DNA of 53,266 bases from Salinicola halophyticus. GTDB taxonomy: Bacteria > Pseudomonadota > Gammaproteobacteria > Pseudomonadales > Halomonadaceae. Position numbers and translations under genes: made by a program. The notes below the pieces were generated by a model. It did not search any database and was not told the DNA's origin. It saw nothing but the letters and a program-made list of their open reading frames with translations. Positions 1 to 8,827 of the stretch are shown in pieces. The DNA lies in NCBI RefSeq assembly GCF_003206695.1, contig NZ_PZJN01000018.1:1-53266 (forward strand), written 5' to 3'. Position 1 is the first letter of the stretch. Every line of letters starts with the position of its first letter.

Positions 1-4
1 CGCT

Positions 5-49
5 GCCCATTTTTTTGGGCCATTTGGCTTGGAGGCCAGTTTGGCTGGC
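5..49. other. two small inverted repeats at the window edge
   Basis: GCCCA and TGGGC face each other across a T-run (5-20), and GCCAG and CTGGC across five bases (35-49). On the plus strand the second hairpin is followed by TTCTTTT, so it could be a weak terminator for a gene ending left of the window. On the minus strand it follows the transporter gene but has no T-run. Function is unproven. Confidence 0.3.
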
Positions 50-69
50 GTTCTTTTGCTCGCTGGCGG

Positions 70-966
70 CTAGTCGGCCCGTTGCAGCTCGGGCTCTTTC
101 TCCTCGCTGTAGACCATCAGCGTCGACCCGACCAGGGCCAGAATGATGCCGATGGTGCTGAACAGCGACGGCAGCACGCCATAGAAGGTGAGCGACAATA
201 CGATGGTCAGTACCGGGGCCAGCGCGTTGGTGCACGGCGCTACGATGACGGCACGGCCGCGACTCAGGGCCATGACCAGGAACAGCGCGCCAACGGCATT
301 GAGGACCTGAGTCACCGTGGTCAAGGCGGGCGCCTGCCAGGGATAATCGAAACCGCTGCCGGGCATCATCCAGAACGCGACCGGAACCAGCAGCAACCCG
401 CTGATGGTCATCCAGGTGAAGGTGGTGCCGTCGTTGACGCCGGCCAGCGACGCTCGCTTCATCAGGAAGGCCTGCACGCCCCAGCAGAGGCAGATGATGA
501 TGGCAAGGAACAGCCAGGGGCCGTAGTCGACCTGATCGGCGTCTCCACTGGGCAGCGAGAACATCACGATGGCCACCAGCGCTGCCACGATCCCGGCCCC
601 GCCGAGCGGCGTGATCTTCTCGCGCAAAATGAAGTAGGCCATGAGTACCGTGATGGCTGGCGAGATCGAGATGACCGGAAAGATCAGATAGGCCGGACCG
701 ATGGCCAGCGCCTTGAACAGCAGCAGTTGCCCGCCGGCGCCGGTCAGGCCGATGGCGAGTCCGTATAGCGCAGCGATGCCGCGTTTGTCGAAGGTGTCGC
801 GCTTCAGCGAGAAATAGCAGGGAATCAGCATGGTGATGGCCCAGATGATGTAGACCATCTGATCGGGATAGCCGTATTTCTCGGTCGGGAGGCCGGAGAA
901 CGCGCCCCACACCCCCCAGAACAGTACCAGCAGAAACGTATAGAAGATCCAGCTCTTGTTGTTCAT
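70..966 (-). CDS. EamA/DMT-family inner-membrane transporter
   Basis: A 298-residue, very hydrophobic protein with about ten membrane segments arranged as two EamA-type halves (roughly residues 5-140 and 150-290). The start at 966 is chosen because GGAGAT lies just upstream; the reading frame stays open further 5' but that part reads as shadow of the kinase gene. It is the last gene of the amino-sugar operon, 35 nt after the kinase gene. Inference: it may move the sugar or amino sugar handled by the operon. DMT proteins carry diverse small molecules, so the substrate is not readable from the sequence. Confidence 0.85.
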   Translation of the reverse strand: MNNKSWIFYTFLLVLFWGVWGAFSGLPTEKYGYPDQMVYIIWAITMLIPCYFSLKRDTFDKRGIAALYGLAIGLTGAGGQLLLFKALAIGPAYLIFPVISISPAITVLMAYFILREKITPLGGAGIVAALVAIVMFSLPSGDADQVDYGPWLFLAIIICLCWGVQAFLMKRASLAGVNDGTTFTWMTISGLLLVPVAFWMMPGSGFDYPWQAPALTTVTQVLNAVGALFLVMALSRGRAVIVAPCTNALAPVLTIVLSLTFYGVLPSLFSTIGIILALVGSTLMVYSEEKEPELQRAD

Positions 967-1001
967 CGGTATCTCCAGTCGTGGATGATTATTGGATTGA
1001 T

Positions 1002-1946
1002 TCAGTCCGTGGTGATGACATCGAGAGAGACGTCGGCCAGCCTCGCGGCATAAAGGGCTGCGCCGATGTCCGGGGTGTGAAGCGGCTTGCGAAGTTCGTG
1101 ACGGATGCCGAGGCCAGAGAGCGCTTGCGTGAAGGCGTCGAGGAACGTCTTCTCCCGGAACAGGCCACCCGAGTAGGAGACGGGAATGCACTCGGACGCC
1201 TCGAATCCGAGCAGTCGGGCGGTGGTCTCCACGATGAGTGCCAGCTCACCGACCGCATCCTCGATGATCGTCACGGCCTGAGGATCCTGACGGTGCGCCG
1301 CTTCGATCACGGTGAGCGCCAGTTCGGCGATGCGGGTGCGGTCGGCATGCCACTCGTTCAGCACGATATCGATCACGTCGAGATCGCTGGTCAGGGCAAA
1401 GTGCTGCTTCAGTAGTTCGTAAAGCGGCCCTTGTGGCAGACGCCCGTCGCTCATGCGGGTGAAGGCGCTCAATCCTCGACAGCCGATCCAGTAGGCCGAG
1501 CCCTCGTCACCGAAGATTTCACCCCAACCGCCGCAGCGCGCGCCCGCGCCGTTGCGCTCGCCATAGGTCATCGAGCCGGTGCCGGCGATGACATTGATGC
1601 CGTCGGTGCCGCCCAGCGACCCGGCCCACCCGCAGATCATGTCGTTACCGCACTGGTAACGGTCATGACCGAGAATGTCGCGGGGCATGGCATTGAGGGT
1701 TTCGATGACCGATGAGCCTTCTCCGTAGGCGGGCAGCCCGAAGAAGGCGTAAGCGATCTCGGCCGGGGCGATGCCGGCCTTCTTGCAGATGTGTTCTACC
1801 CCGTCGGCCAGCACCTGACGAGAGGCTTCGAGCCCGATCGACAGGTAGTAGCAGGTGCCCGCCTGGAATGTCGCTACGACCCGGCCGGACTCGTTCAGGA
1901 GGCAGAAGGACGTCCTCGTCCCGCCGCCATCGACGCCAAGAAACAT
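1002..1946 (-). CDS. BadF/BadG-family sugar kinase (N-acetylhexosamine kinase-like)
   Basis: 314 residues with the actin-fold kinase phosphate-1 motif DGGGT at residues 6-10 and a second glycine-rich motif AGTGS near residue 120. This family (ASKHA fold) includes N-acetylglucosamine kinases that phosphorylate the sugar at C6 with ATP in the cytoplasm. The ATG at 1946 lies six bases after GGAGG; a TTG two codons earlier abuts that site and is less likely. It sits between agaS and the transporter with short gaps. Inference: it phosphorylates a free amino sugar (GlcNAc, GalNAc or a deacetylated form) entering the pathway. Confidence 0.85.
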   Translation of the reverse strand: MFLGVDGGGTRTSFCLLNESGRVVATFQAGTCYYLSIGLEASRQVLADGVEHICKKAGIAPAEIAYAFFGLPAYGEGSSVIETLNAMPRDILGHDRYQCGNDMICGWAGSLGGTDGINVIAGTGSMTYGERNGAGARCGGWGEIFGDEGSAYWIGCRGLSAFTRMSDGRLPQGPLYELLKQHFALTSDLDVIDIVLNEWHADRTRIAELALTVIEAAHRQDPQAVTIIEDAVGELALIVETTARLLGFEASECIPVSYSGGLFREKTFLDAFTQALSGLGIRHELRKPLHTPDIGAALYAARLADVSLDVITTD

Positions 1947-1972
1947 GCGCAACCTCCGGTTTTCGGTTGGCT

Positions 1973-3145
1973 TCAGCGAGCGGTCGGCTCGAAGGGATGG
2001 ATGGTGACGCCCTGGACGACCCGATTGACCTCGCCCGAGGGGAAGGGGTTGTCGGGTGTTCGACCCAAGGCGAGCGATGCGTGGAGCGCGAGCAGCTGTG
2101 CGTGCACCAGGAAGGGAAACAGCAGGGCCCAGTCCGGATCACGAGCCATTCCGGAAACCGACCAGAGCGCGCATGGGGGCGCCGGATCCAGAGTCTCGGC
2201 GGCAATGGCGACAACGGCGTCGCTGCCGATCTGTCCGCAAAGCTCGTCGAGAATGTCGAGATCGTAGCGGCGGGCGTAGTCGTCGTTGGAGACGAACACC
2301 ACCACCAGCGTTCGCTCGTCGAGCAGGGATTTGGGGCCGTGCCGGAAACCGAGCGGGGTATCGTGATACGCCATGATCCGGCCGGCGGTCAGTTCCAAAA
2401 TCTTGAGCGCGGACTCCTGGGCGAGGTCCTTGAACGGACCGCTGCCGAGATAGACGATACGGTCGAAACCGCGCTCGGCCAGCGCCGCGATGCCCGACGA
2501 GCGTTCATTCATCAGTTGCTCAGTGGCCGCCGTCAGGCGATCCATGATTTCACTGCCGACGAGGGTCGGTGCCAGCGAGTAGAGCACCGCCAGCATCATC
2601 GAGGTCACGCTGGAGGTCATGGCGAAGCCCTGGTCGTCCGCGGCCTCGGGCATCATTAGCACCAGCGAGCGTTCGGCATCGGCATGCGCGCCATAAAGCT
2701 TGCCTTGCGGGTTGCAGGTCACCACCAGGTGATGACACTGCGCGCTGCACTGCTCGGCGAGCTCGGTCGCCGCGATGCTCTCGGGACTGTTACCGGAGCG
2801 AGCGAAGGAGATCAGCAGCACGGGTCTGTCGTCGACAAAGCACTGCCGGGGACGCGAGACGATATCGGTCGTGGCGATCGCCTCCACCGGGCGCTGCAAC
2901 TGGGCGCTCAGCGTCGAAACCAGCATCTGCCCGCCGAAGGCCGAGGTGCCGGCGCCGGTCAGCACGATACGCAGATCGGGTTGCGCGAGCAGCGGCTCGA
3001 GGAAGGCGTCGATCGATTCGCGTTGCGATTGGAGCTGATCGAAAGCGGCTTGCCAGACCTGCGGCTGCTGGGCAATTTCACGAACGGTATGCGACGCTCC
3101 GCGTGCCGGGGCGTCGGCAACGCCCAGCATGTCATCGGACTTCAT
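1973..3145 (-). CDS. agaS: AgaS-type SIS-domain amino-sugar-phosphate isomerase/deaminase
   Basis: 390 residues with two SIS (sugar isomerase) domains, first roughly 45-200 and second 210-370. Sugar-phosphate-binding motifs are visible: GAGTSAF at about 64-70 and [11 protein letters not shown] near 113-123. Family knowledge: AgaS converts galactosamine 6-phosphate to tagatose 6-phosphate with release of ammonia in GalNAc/GalN use. Its ATG overlaps the stop of kbaZ in an ATGA arrangement, so the two are probably translationally coupled. Confident as an SIS protein of the AgaS group; exact sugar specificity is inferred from the kbaZ neighbour. Confidence 0.87.
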   Translation of the reverse strand: MKSDDMLGVADAPARGASHTVREIAQQPQVWQAAFDQLQSQRESIDAFLEPLLAQPDLRIVLTGAGTSAFGGQMLVSTLSAQLQRPVEAIATTDIVSRPRQCFVDDRPVLLISFARSGNSPESIAATELAEQCSAQCHHLVVTCNPQGKLYGAHADAERSLVLMMPEAADDQGFAMTSSVTSMMLAVLYSLAPTLVGSEIMDRLTAATEQLMNERSSGIAALAERGFDRIVYLGSGPFKDLAQESALKILELTAGRIMAYHDTPLGFRHGPKSLLDERTLVVVFVSNDDYARRYDLDILDELCGQIGSDAVVAIAAETLDPAPPCALWSVSGMARDPDWALLFPFLVHAQLLALHASLALGRTPDNPFPSGEVNRVVQGVTIHPFEPTAR

Positions 3146-4446
3146 GGTTGATCTCCGCAGGTATTAGAAGGATCGCAGGCTGCGGCGTAGTCACGCAGCA
3201 CGGTGCTGACGTGATCCATCAGCAGGGTATGGGGATGATTTTCCAGATGGCCCTCGCGCACTCGACGGTACTGCAGGGGCATGTAGCGGCTCAGTAGCGG
3301 CAGGGGAATTTCCTGCTCGGCCAGGTTGTTCACCAGCGTCTGCTGCGCTGCCTGAATCTCGGGATCGGGCCAGTAGTAGCGGATTCGATCGCTGAGGCTG
3401 AACCGGCGCGCAAAGCGCTGCTGGGATTCGTCGCCGTGGTAGTGACCCTGCCAGTAGCCGGGCGCTTCACACATGCGGCGCTCGACGGTCTCGCCCAGGC
3501 GAGAGCGTTGGTCGGCGGGGACCAGCAGCGTTTCCATGTCCTCAAGGGCGAACAGCGCTTCACGCAGTGCGAAAGTCAGCCCTGGCCCGACCTTGAGAAT
3601 GGCGAAGTGATCCTGCACCAGCGCCTCGAGAGCCGAGCGCGTCTGATAGTCGGTAGAGTGCGCCTCGAACACTAGATGATCGTATTCGTCGACGACCGAC
3701 TTGAGCGCCTGCGCTTCATCGCGCTGGTAATCGATCACGTGCAGATGATCGAACTCCACGCCCGGCTGAACGACCAGCCCGATGACGCGGGGCCAGATGG
3801 CATCCAGTCCTACCCGGGAAAACGCCTGACGGTGGGCGGCGATCGTGTCGCGCGCGGCCTGGGGCGACGTCGGTGTGATTCCTGAATCGAGCGACTCACG
3901 GGCGCCGCCGGGAACGGGGACTTCGGTGCCGACGATGTACAGAAGCCGGCTTTCGCCGAACCGCTTCTCGGCAGTCTGCTCGGCAATGGTGGCGAGGCGG
4001 GCGGCACGTTCGGCGGCGCGCTCGTCGCCCAGCGGTGTGGGGTCATCGGCGCAGGACATGCTGCAATCCAGATGAATCTTCTCGAAGCCTGCCGCGACGT
4101 AATGGCGAATCAGCTCTTCGGCGTTGGCCATGGCCACCTCGGCGCTTTCGTTCTGCCAGCGATTGGGGCCGAGGTGATCGCCGCCCAGGATGATGCGATG
4201 AGCGGGCAGCCCGACTTTTTCCGCGATCGACATGACGAAATCACGGAAGTCGACGGGCGTCATGCCGGTATAGCCGCCGGTCTGATCGACCTGATTGGAG
4301 GTCGCCTCGATCAGCGCCAGGCCGTTCGAGGCGTGGGCCTGGCGCAGCGCAGCCTCCAGCACCAGCGGATGCGCGGAGCAGACGGAATAGATGCCGATGG
4401 GCTCGCCCTGCTTGTGGCGAGCGATCAGCTCACTCAGCGGATTCAT
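3142..4446 (-). CDS. kbaZ: D-tagatose-1,6-bisphosphate aldolase, GatZ/KbaZ-type non-catalytic subunit
   Basis: 434 residues, full length for the GatZ/KbaZ family, a TIM-barrel protein required for full activity and stability of the class II tagatose-bisphosphate aldolase GatY/KbaY in enterics. Recognisable stretches are [18 protein letters not shown] near the start and [10 protein letters not shown] at about residue 87. The start is backed by a strong GGAGGTGA site. No gene for the catalytic KbaY subunit or a tagatose-6-phosphate kinase occurs in this window, so the pathway is incomplete here. GatZ and KbaZ cannot be told apart by eye; the AgaS/AgaR neighbours favour KbaZ. Confidence 0.9.
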   Translation of the reverse strand: MNPLSELIARHKQGEPIGIYSVCSAHPLVLEAALRQAHASNGLALIEATSNQVDQTGGYTGMTPVDFRDFVMSIAEKVGLPAHRIILGGDHLGPNRWQNESAEVAMANAEELIRHYVAAGFEKIHLDCSMSCADDPTPLGDERAAERAARLATIAEQTAEKRFGESRLLYIVGTEVPVPGGARESLDSGITPTSPQAARDTIAAHRQAFSRVGLDAIWPRVIGLVVQPGVEFDHLHVIDYQRDEAQALKSVVDEYDHLVFEAHSTDYQTRSALEALVQDHFAILKVGPGLTFALREALFALEDMETLLVPADQRSRLGETVERRMCEAPGYWQGHYHGDESQQRFARRFSLSDRIRYYWPDPEIQAAQQTLVNNLAEQEIPLPLLSRYMPLQYRRVREGHLENHPHTLLMDHVSTVLRDYAAACDPSNTCGDQP

Positions 4447-4513
4447 GTCATCACCTCCCGGATTGATGCCGTGTTCGATGCGGCTGTGTTCTCTACGACG
4501 ATATTCGGTGCGG

Positions 4514-5278
4514 CTATGAAAGAATGACGTCGACGTTGTGCTTCTGACGCAGCGTGTCGGTATAGCTGTCGGGCAGTTGATCGTCCGTCACCAGCCGGTC
4601 GATGCCGTCAAACGTGCTGACGAGATGTACGCTCTTGCGTCCTGCCTTGCTTGAGTCGGTAACGGCGACGATTTCGTCGGCGATCGCGATCATCCCCCGG
4701 TTCAGGCTCGCTTCGTTCTCGTGGTCGGTCGTCAATCCCCGATTCAGCTCCATCGCATCCACGCCCAAAAACAGCCGATCAAAGCGATGATGCGCCAGGC
4801 TGCCTTCGGCTTCGGCCCCTGAGCACGAAAGCGCCGTCTTGCGCAGCCTGCCGCCCAGCATGATGATCTCGACGCCGGGGGCGTGTGACAGCTCCATCGC
4901 GATATCGAGACCGTTGGTCATTACCAGTAACGCTTCGTGCTGTTTCAGATGACGGGCGACTTCCAGCGTCGTGGTGCCCGCATCCAGAATGATCGACTCG
5001 CCGTCCTTCACCAGCTTCGCTGCCTCGGCGCCGATTCTTCCCTTCACGCCCGAATGTTTTTTCCGGCGTTCCGCAAAAGCGATCTCCGCCGCCGTGTTCT
5101 GACTCAACACCACCACGCCATGCATCCGCAGCACGTAGCCGGCTTCCTCGAGCAGTCGCAGGTCGCTGCGGATGGTGACGGCCGAAACCCCGAGGTGGTC
5201 GGCCAGTTCATCCACACGGATGCGTTCGTGTTGCGCCAGATGGTGAACGATGGCCTCGCGTCTTTCCTGTCCTGTCAT
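4514..5278 (-). CDS. agaR: DeoR-family transcriptional repressor (AgaR-like)
   Basis: 254 residues. The N-terminal DeoR helix-turn-helix spans about 5-57, with recognition-helix sequence [10 protein letters not shown]. The C-terminal sugar-phosphate sensor (DeoRC) domain carries [10 protein letters not shown] and ITNGL-like motifs. It is the first gene of the minus-strand amino-sugar operon, 67 nt before kbaZ. Family knowledge: AgaR-type repressors are released by a sugar phosphate of the pathway. The repeats at 5289-5349 directly upstream are likely its own operators. The AgaR assignment rests on the neighbours; DeoR membership is certain. Confidence 0.88.
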   Translation of the reverse strand: MTGQERREAIVHHLAQHERIRVDELADHLGVSAVTIRSDLRLLEEAGYVLRMHGVVVLSQNTAAEIAFAERRKKHSGVKGRIGAEAAKLVKDGESIILDAGTTTLEVARHLKQHEALLVMTNGLDIAMELSHAPGVEIIMLGGRLRKTALSCSGAEAEGSLAHHRFDRLFLGVDAMELNRGLTTDHENEASLNRGMIAIADEIVAVTDSSKAGRKSVHLVSTFDGIDRLVTDDQLPDSYTDTLRQKHNVDVILS

Positions 5279-5288
5279 TCTTCATATC

Positions 5289-5349
5289 CTTTCGTTTGAA
5301 TTAAACATTCTTTCGTTTGTCTTCTCAAATGCTTTATTAGCTTTCGATA
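5289..5349. promoter_or_regulatory. probable AgaR/DeoR operator cluster and operon promoter region
   Basis: CTTTCGTTTG occurs perfectly twice, at 5289-5298 and 5310-5319, and a third related copy CTTTCGATA at 5341-5349. Start-to-start spacings are 21 and 31 bp, close to two and three helical turns, so all three would face one side of the DNA. CTTTC/CGAAAG-rich repeats are typical of DeoR-family operators, including those of AgaR. They lie 11 to 71 bp upstream of the agaR start codon. Confidence 0.6.
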
Positions 5350-6036
5350 TTCGCCATTAGTCGTATATCTTCGGCGGGTCGATAGGGTCTTCCCCACATG
5401 CCCATCGTGGCATGAGAACGTAAACACAGGCACCGAGATGTTCTTTCAGCGAGATCGCATCCCTTCGCTAGCTTGCATCAACGGCAAGGGGGCGGAGCGT
5501 CAGCCATTGCTGGGAGTGGCAAATTATCAAAATAGGAAGGTGCTGAGGGAGGCGACGAAACGCTGCGAAAGTCGATGAAAGCAGTTGCCGGAAGCGAAGC
5601 TGGAGAACAGCAGCACCAAGGCGCTGATGGCAATGACCGATGATATGCCGCGGATGTCACGACGGAGGGCGCGTACCCTCCGACGCTGATGCAGCAGGCT
5701 GCTACGCCAGCTTCTGTGACTCTTCATATATTTGAGCCGGGATGGTGACGCCATTGATGCGGCTGCGCTCCTGCGCTCCTGCGCTTCGAAGCGGCGCTGC
5801 GAGGGTAGGCGGGCGCCCTAATCGACGATGCATTCGAACAGCACTTCCGCATTGGCGAGGTGCTCGATCATGCTTGAAAGCGCCGAGCCTTCGTGGCCGG
5901 GCCCATCAGACCCATTTTTGCGAGGGCTTCGACCTCGGGCCATAGCGCGAAGACGTGATAGTGGTAATCTCTCGCGATATCCGGATATTCATAACGCCGA
6001 TTTCTGGTTTCATACAATAAACAGGGATACGAATTT
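5350..6036. other. long intergenic region with a possible decayed gene
   Basis: About 690 bp with no convincing gene. On the minus strand, two overlapping frames at about 5821-5960 read like pieces of a protein tail: one gives YHVFALWPEVEALAKMG, the next frame SSMIEHLANAEVLFECIVD then a stop at 5818-5820. This suggests a frameshifted remnant that I cannot assign. A minus-strand frame at 5527-5754 encodes a basic stretch plus one hydrophobic segment but lacks a ribosome-binding site. ATATCCGGATAT at 5977-5988 is a perfect 12-bp palindrome about 50 bp before the next gene and may be an operator. Confidence 0.35.
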
Positions 6037-6927
6037 ATGAGAAAGGCCTTTTACCCTTTCGCGGCGGTGCTGTTTACCATGGCGTCTATCGCATCGATCC
6101 AGGCCGATGCGCAGGATCAGGCGCAGGAAAAACCGCTGGTCATCGGCACCAACAACTGGGCGGAAAACGTGGCCGTCGCCAATCTGTGGAAGCTGGTGCT
6201 CGATGATCACGGCTACGACGTCAAGCTCGCCGATGTCAGCAAGAGCGCGCTCTATGCTGGCATGGACAGCAACGACATCGATCTGTCGCTGGAGATATGG
6301 CTGCCGTACACCGACAAGAGCTTCCTGGAACCCTACAAGAATACGCTCGAGGTTCACGAGGCGTGGTACGACAAGACCGGGCTGGGGCTGGTGGTGCCGA
6401 GCTACGTCGACATCGATACGATTCCGGAGCTCGTGGAGCACGCCGACGAATTCGAATATCAGGGCAGCCCGACGATCCTGGGTATCGATTCCGGCTCCGC
6501 CATCGCCGGGATGACCGAAGACGCCATCGAGACTTACGATCTGCCGTTGCAGCAGGTCAATAGCTCCGAACCGGCGATGATGTCTGCGCTCGACAGCGCC
6601 TACCGGAATCACGAGCCGATGGTGGTGACCCTGTGGAATCCTCACTGGGCGTTCGCCAATTACGATCTCAAGTATCTTGAAGATCCCGACAAGGTCTACG
6701 GCGATGGTGATACGATCTACTGGTTCTCGCGTCAGGGCTTTTCCAAGGATGATCCATGGCTGACTGCGGTGCTCGATGCCTGGCACATGAGCGACGCAAG
6801 CCTGAGTGATCTGATGGCGGAAATCGAGTCGCAGGACGATCCGGTGGCGGGAGCGCGCACCTGGCTGGATGAAAACCAGGATCAGGTCGACGAATGGCTG
6901 GCCGCCGGCGAGCAGATTCAAGACTAA
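6037..6927 (+). CDS. glycine betaine/choline-type ABC transporter substrate-binding protein
   Basis: 296 residues with a Sec signal peptide (MRKAFYPFAAVLFTMASIAS, cleavage near residue 25) and an OpuAC/ProX-type binding fold. Typical features are IGTNNWAENVAVA, the aromatic-rich EIWLPY and LWNPHWAFANYDLKYL, and SGSAIAGMT. Aromatic cages in this family bind quaternary amines such as glycine betaine, proline betaine or choline. It stands alone: no ATPase or permease of this class adjoins it, so it must either share a transporter encoded elsewhere or be an orphan. AGGGA lies about ten bases before the ATG. Useful for osmoprotectant uptake in a halophile, which is inference. Confidence 0.85.
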   Translation: MRKAFYPFAAVLFTMASIASIQADAQDQAQEKPLVIGTNNWAENVAVANLWKLVLDDHGYDVKLADVSKSALYAGMDSNDIDLSLEIWLPYTDKSFLEPYKNTLEVHEAWYDKTGLGLVVPSYVDIDTIPELVEHADEFEYQGSPTILGIDSGSAIAGMTEDAIETYDLPLQQVNSSEPAMMSALDSAYRNHEPMVVTLWNPHWAFANYDLKYLEDPDKVYGDGDTIYWFSRQGFSKDDPWLTAVLDAWHMSDASLSDLMAEIESQDDPVAGARTWLDENQDQVDEWLAAGEQIQD

Positions 6928-6987
6928 CGATAGCGCCGGCCCGTCTTCCTCGGCGCGGCTGACCGGGGCCTTGGGCGGGTCGCTTAG

Positions 6988-7005
6988 ACTGAACGGCCGT
7001 TCAGT
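6988..7005. promoter_or_regulatory. 18-bp perfect palindrome, probable TetR-type operator
   Basis: ACTGAACGGCCGTTCAGT is a perfect palindrome about 160 bp upstream of the dppA start. The TGAACG-N-CGTTCA layout is common in operators of TetR/AcrR repressors. No TetR-family gene is present in the window. It may regulate dpp or an unrecognised transcript from this gap. Confidence 0.5.
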
Positions 7006-7163
7006 GCAACCACCTCGTCTCACGCTATCGCCCAATTGATTAAACGCTACTTCACGCTCTAGTCTGTGCCGACTGCTGGCTGCCTGACCGGCTGGCAATA
7101 CAATGACAATCGGCCCCGAGCCGACACCACAATAACAGCGTGCTGCTGTGCAGGAGATTGATG

Positions 7164-8750
7164 ATGAAGAAGACGCTGCTTGCGGCTGGCATCGCCGCCA
7201 TGATGCTGGGCGCGACCCCGGTCATGGCCAAGACGCTGGTCTACTGCTCCGAAGGTTCGCCGGAAGGCTTCGATCCTTCCCTCTACACTGCTGGCACCAC
7301 CTTCGACGCGTCCAGCAAGACGATCTACAACCGCCTGGTTCAATTCAAGCCGGGTACCACCGAAGTCGAGCCGGCCATCGCCAAGAGCTGGGAAGTTTCC
7401 GACGACGGTCTGACCGTGACCTTCCATCTGCGCGATGACGTCAAGTTCCAGACTACCGACTTCTTCACGCCGAGCCGCATGCTCAACGCCGACGATGTCA
7501 TCTGGACGTTCGAGCGTCAGATGGACGAGAACAATCCCTATTACAAGCTCGCCAACGGCAGCTTCGAGTATTTCAACTCGATGTCGATGGGCGATCTGAT
7601 CAAGTCGATCGACAAGGTCGACGATCACACCGTGAAATTCGAGCTTACCAAGCCCAATGCCCCGTTCGTGGCCAACCTGGCGATGGATTTCGCGTCGATC
7701 CATTCCAAGGAATACGAGCAGAAGCTGCTCGACGAGGGCAAGCCGGAGCTGGCCAACCAGCAGCCGCTCGGTACCGGTCCGTTCCAGTTCGTCAACTATC
7801 GTGAAGATGCCGCCATTCGCTACAAGGCGAATCCGGACTACTTCCGCGGCAAGCAGCCGATCGACAATCTGGTCTTCGCGATCACTTCCGATGCGCAGGT
7901 TCGCTATCAGAAGCTGATGGCGGGTGAGTGCCAGGTGATGCCGTTCCCGAACCCGTCCGATGTCGAAGACATGAAGCAGAACGACGACATCAACGTGCTC
8001 GAGGAAGCCGGGCTGAACGTCGCCTACATGGCGTACAACACTCAGATGGCGCCGTTCGACAAGCCGGAAGTGCGCAAGGCACTCAACATGGCGATCGACA
8101 AGCAGGCGATCATCGATTCGGTGTTCCAGGGTGCCGGTCAGGTGGCCAAGAACCCGATTCCGCCGTCCATGTGGGGCTACGACGACGACATCAAGGACGA
8201 TCAGTACGATCCCGACAAAGCCAAGCAGATGTTGAAGGACGCGGGCGTCGAGAACCTGAAGATGAACATCTGGGCGATGCCGGTTCAGCGTCCGTACATG
8301 CCGAACGCGCGGCGTACCGCAGAGCTGATGCAGTCGGATCTGTCCAAGGTCGGCGTCGATGCGCAGATCGTGACCTACGAGTGGGGCGAATACCTCAAGC
8401 GCTCCTCCGACACCAAGCGCGACGGTGCGGTCATTCTGGGCTGGACCGGCGACAACGGTGACCCGGACAACTTCATGGGCGTGCTGCTCGGTTGTGACGG
8501 CGTCGGCGGTGCCAACCGCTCGCAGTGGTGCTACAAGCCGTTCGACGATCTGATCAAGAAGGCTCGAACCCTGGACAACCAGGACGAGCGCGCCAAGCTC
8601 TACAAGCAGGCGCAGGAGATCTTCAAGGAGCAGGCACCGTGGGACACCCTGGCGCACTCCACGGTCTTCATGCCGATCCGCAAAGAAGTGACCGGCTACA
8701 AGATCGATCCGCTCGGCGGCCATAGCTTCGAAGGCGTCGACATCGAGTGA
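7164..8750 (+). CDS. dppA: dipeptide ABC transporter periplasmic binding protein DppA
   Basis: 528 residues, SBP_bac_5 family. Signal peptide MKKTLLAAGIAAMMLGATPVMA, mature protein starting KTLVYCSEGSPEGFDP, which matches the enteric DppA mature start closely. Later blocks such as WAMPVQRPY, TYEWGEYLKR and GWTGDNGDPDN are DppA hallmarks. Of the two in-frame ATGs, the second (7164) has better spacing (7 nt) from AGGAG. It delivers dipeptides, and in E. coli haem precursors, to DppBCDF in the inner membrane. First gene of the dpp operon; a strong hairpin separates it from dppB, fitting higher expression of the binding protein. An A-rich motif lies in the leader at 7131-7137. Confidence 0.95.
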   Translation: MKKTLLAAGIAAMMLGATPVMAKTLVYCSEGSPEGFDPSLYTAGTTFDASSKTIYNRLVQFKPGTTEVEPAIAKSWEVSDDGLTVTFHLRDDVKFQTTDFFTPSRMLNADDVIWTFERQMDENNPYYKLANGSFEYFNSMSMGDLIKSIDKVDDHTVKFELTKPNAPFVANLAMDFASIHSKEYEQKLLDEGKPELANQQPLGTGPFQFVNYREDAAIRYKANPDYFRGKQPIDNLVFAITSDAQVRYQKLMAGECQVMPFPNPSDVEDMKQNDDINVLEEAGLNVAYMAYNTQMAPFDKPEVRKALNMAIDKQAIIDSVFQGAGQVAKNPIPPSMWGYDDDIKDDQYDPDKAKQMLKDAGVENLKMNIWAMPVQRPYMPNARRTAELMQSDLSKVGVDAQIVTYEWGEYLKRSSDTKRDGAVILGWTGDNGDPDNFMGVLLGCDGVGGANRSQWCYKPFDDLIKKARTLDNQDERAKLYKQAQEIFKEQAPWDTLAHSTVFMPIRKEVTGYKIDPLGGHSFEGVDIE

Positions 8751-8765
8751 TTCTCTCCTAGCGAG

Positions 8766-8798
8766 GACGCGGGGCGGCTCTGGTAGCCGCCCCGCGTC
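8766..8798 (+). terminator. intra-operon hairpin after dppA
   Basis: A perfect 14-bp stem (GACGCGGGGCGGCT with its complement) and a five-base loop, followed by TTAT only. The short T-run suggests a partial terminator or mRNA-stabilising stem that lowers dppB-F output relative to dppA. Confidence 0.75.
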
Positions 8799-8827
8799 TT
8801 ATCGCGTGAATAGTCAGACCTCCAAAC

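Noticed and set aside
5357-5366. TTAGTCGTAT near agaR as an extra site for the GntR regulator at 14757
   Set aside because: It shares nine bases with one half-site at 15547 but lacks the inverted partner; chance is adequate.
5527-5754. Small minus-strand membrane-peptide-like frame
   Set aside because: Has a basic stretch and hydrophobic helix but no ribosome-binding site and no supporting context; left as part of the intergenic entry.
6010-7098. Open frame antisense to the betaine-type binding protein
   Set aside because: Shadow of a clearly real gene on the plus strand; also overlaps the TetR-type palindrome.
7059-8723. Long open frame antisense to dppA (about 550 codons)
   Set aside because: A codon-phase shadow of dppA in high-GC DNA: low-complexity composition rich in Val, Leu, Arg, Asp and His, no family match, no ribosome-binding site.
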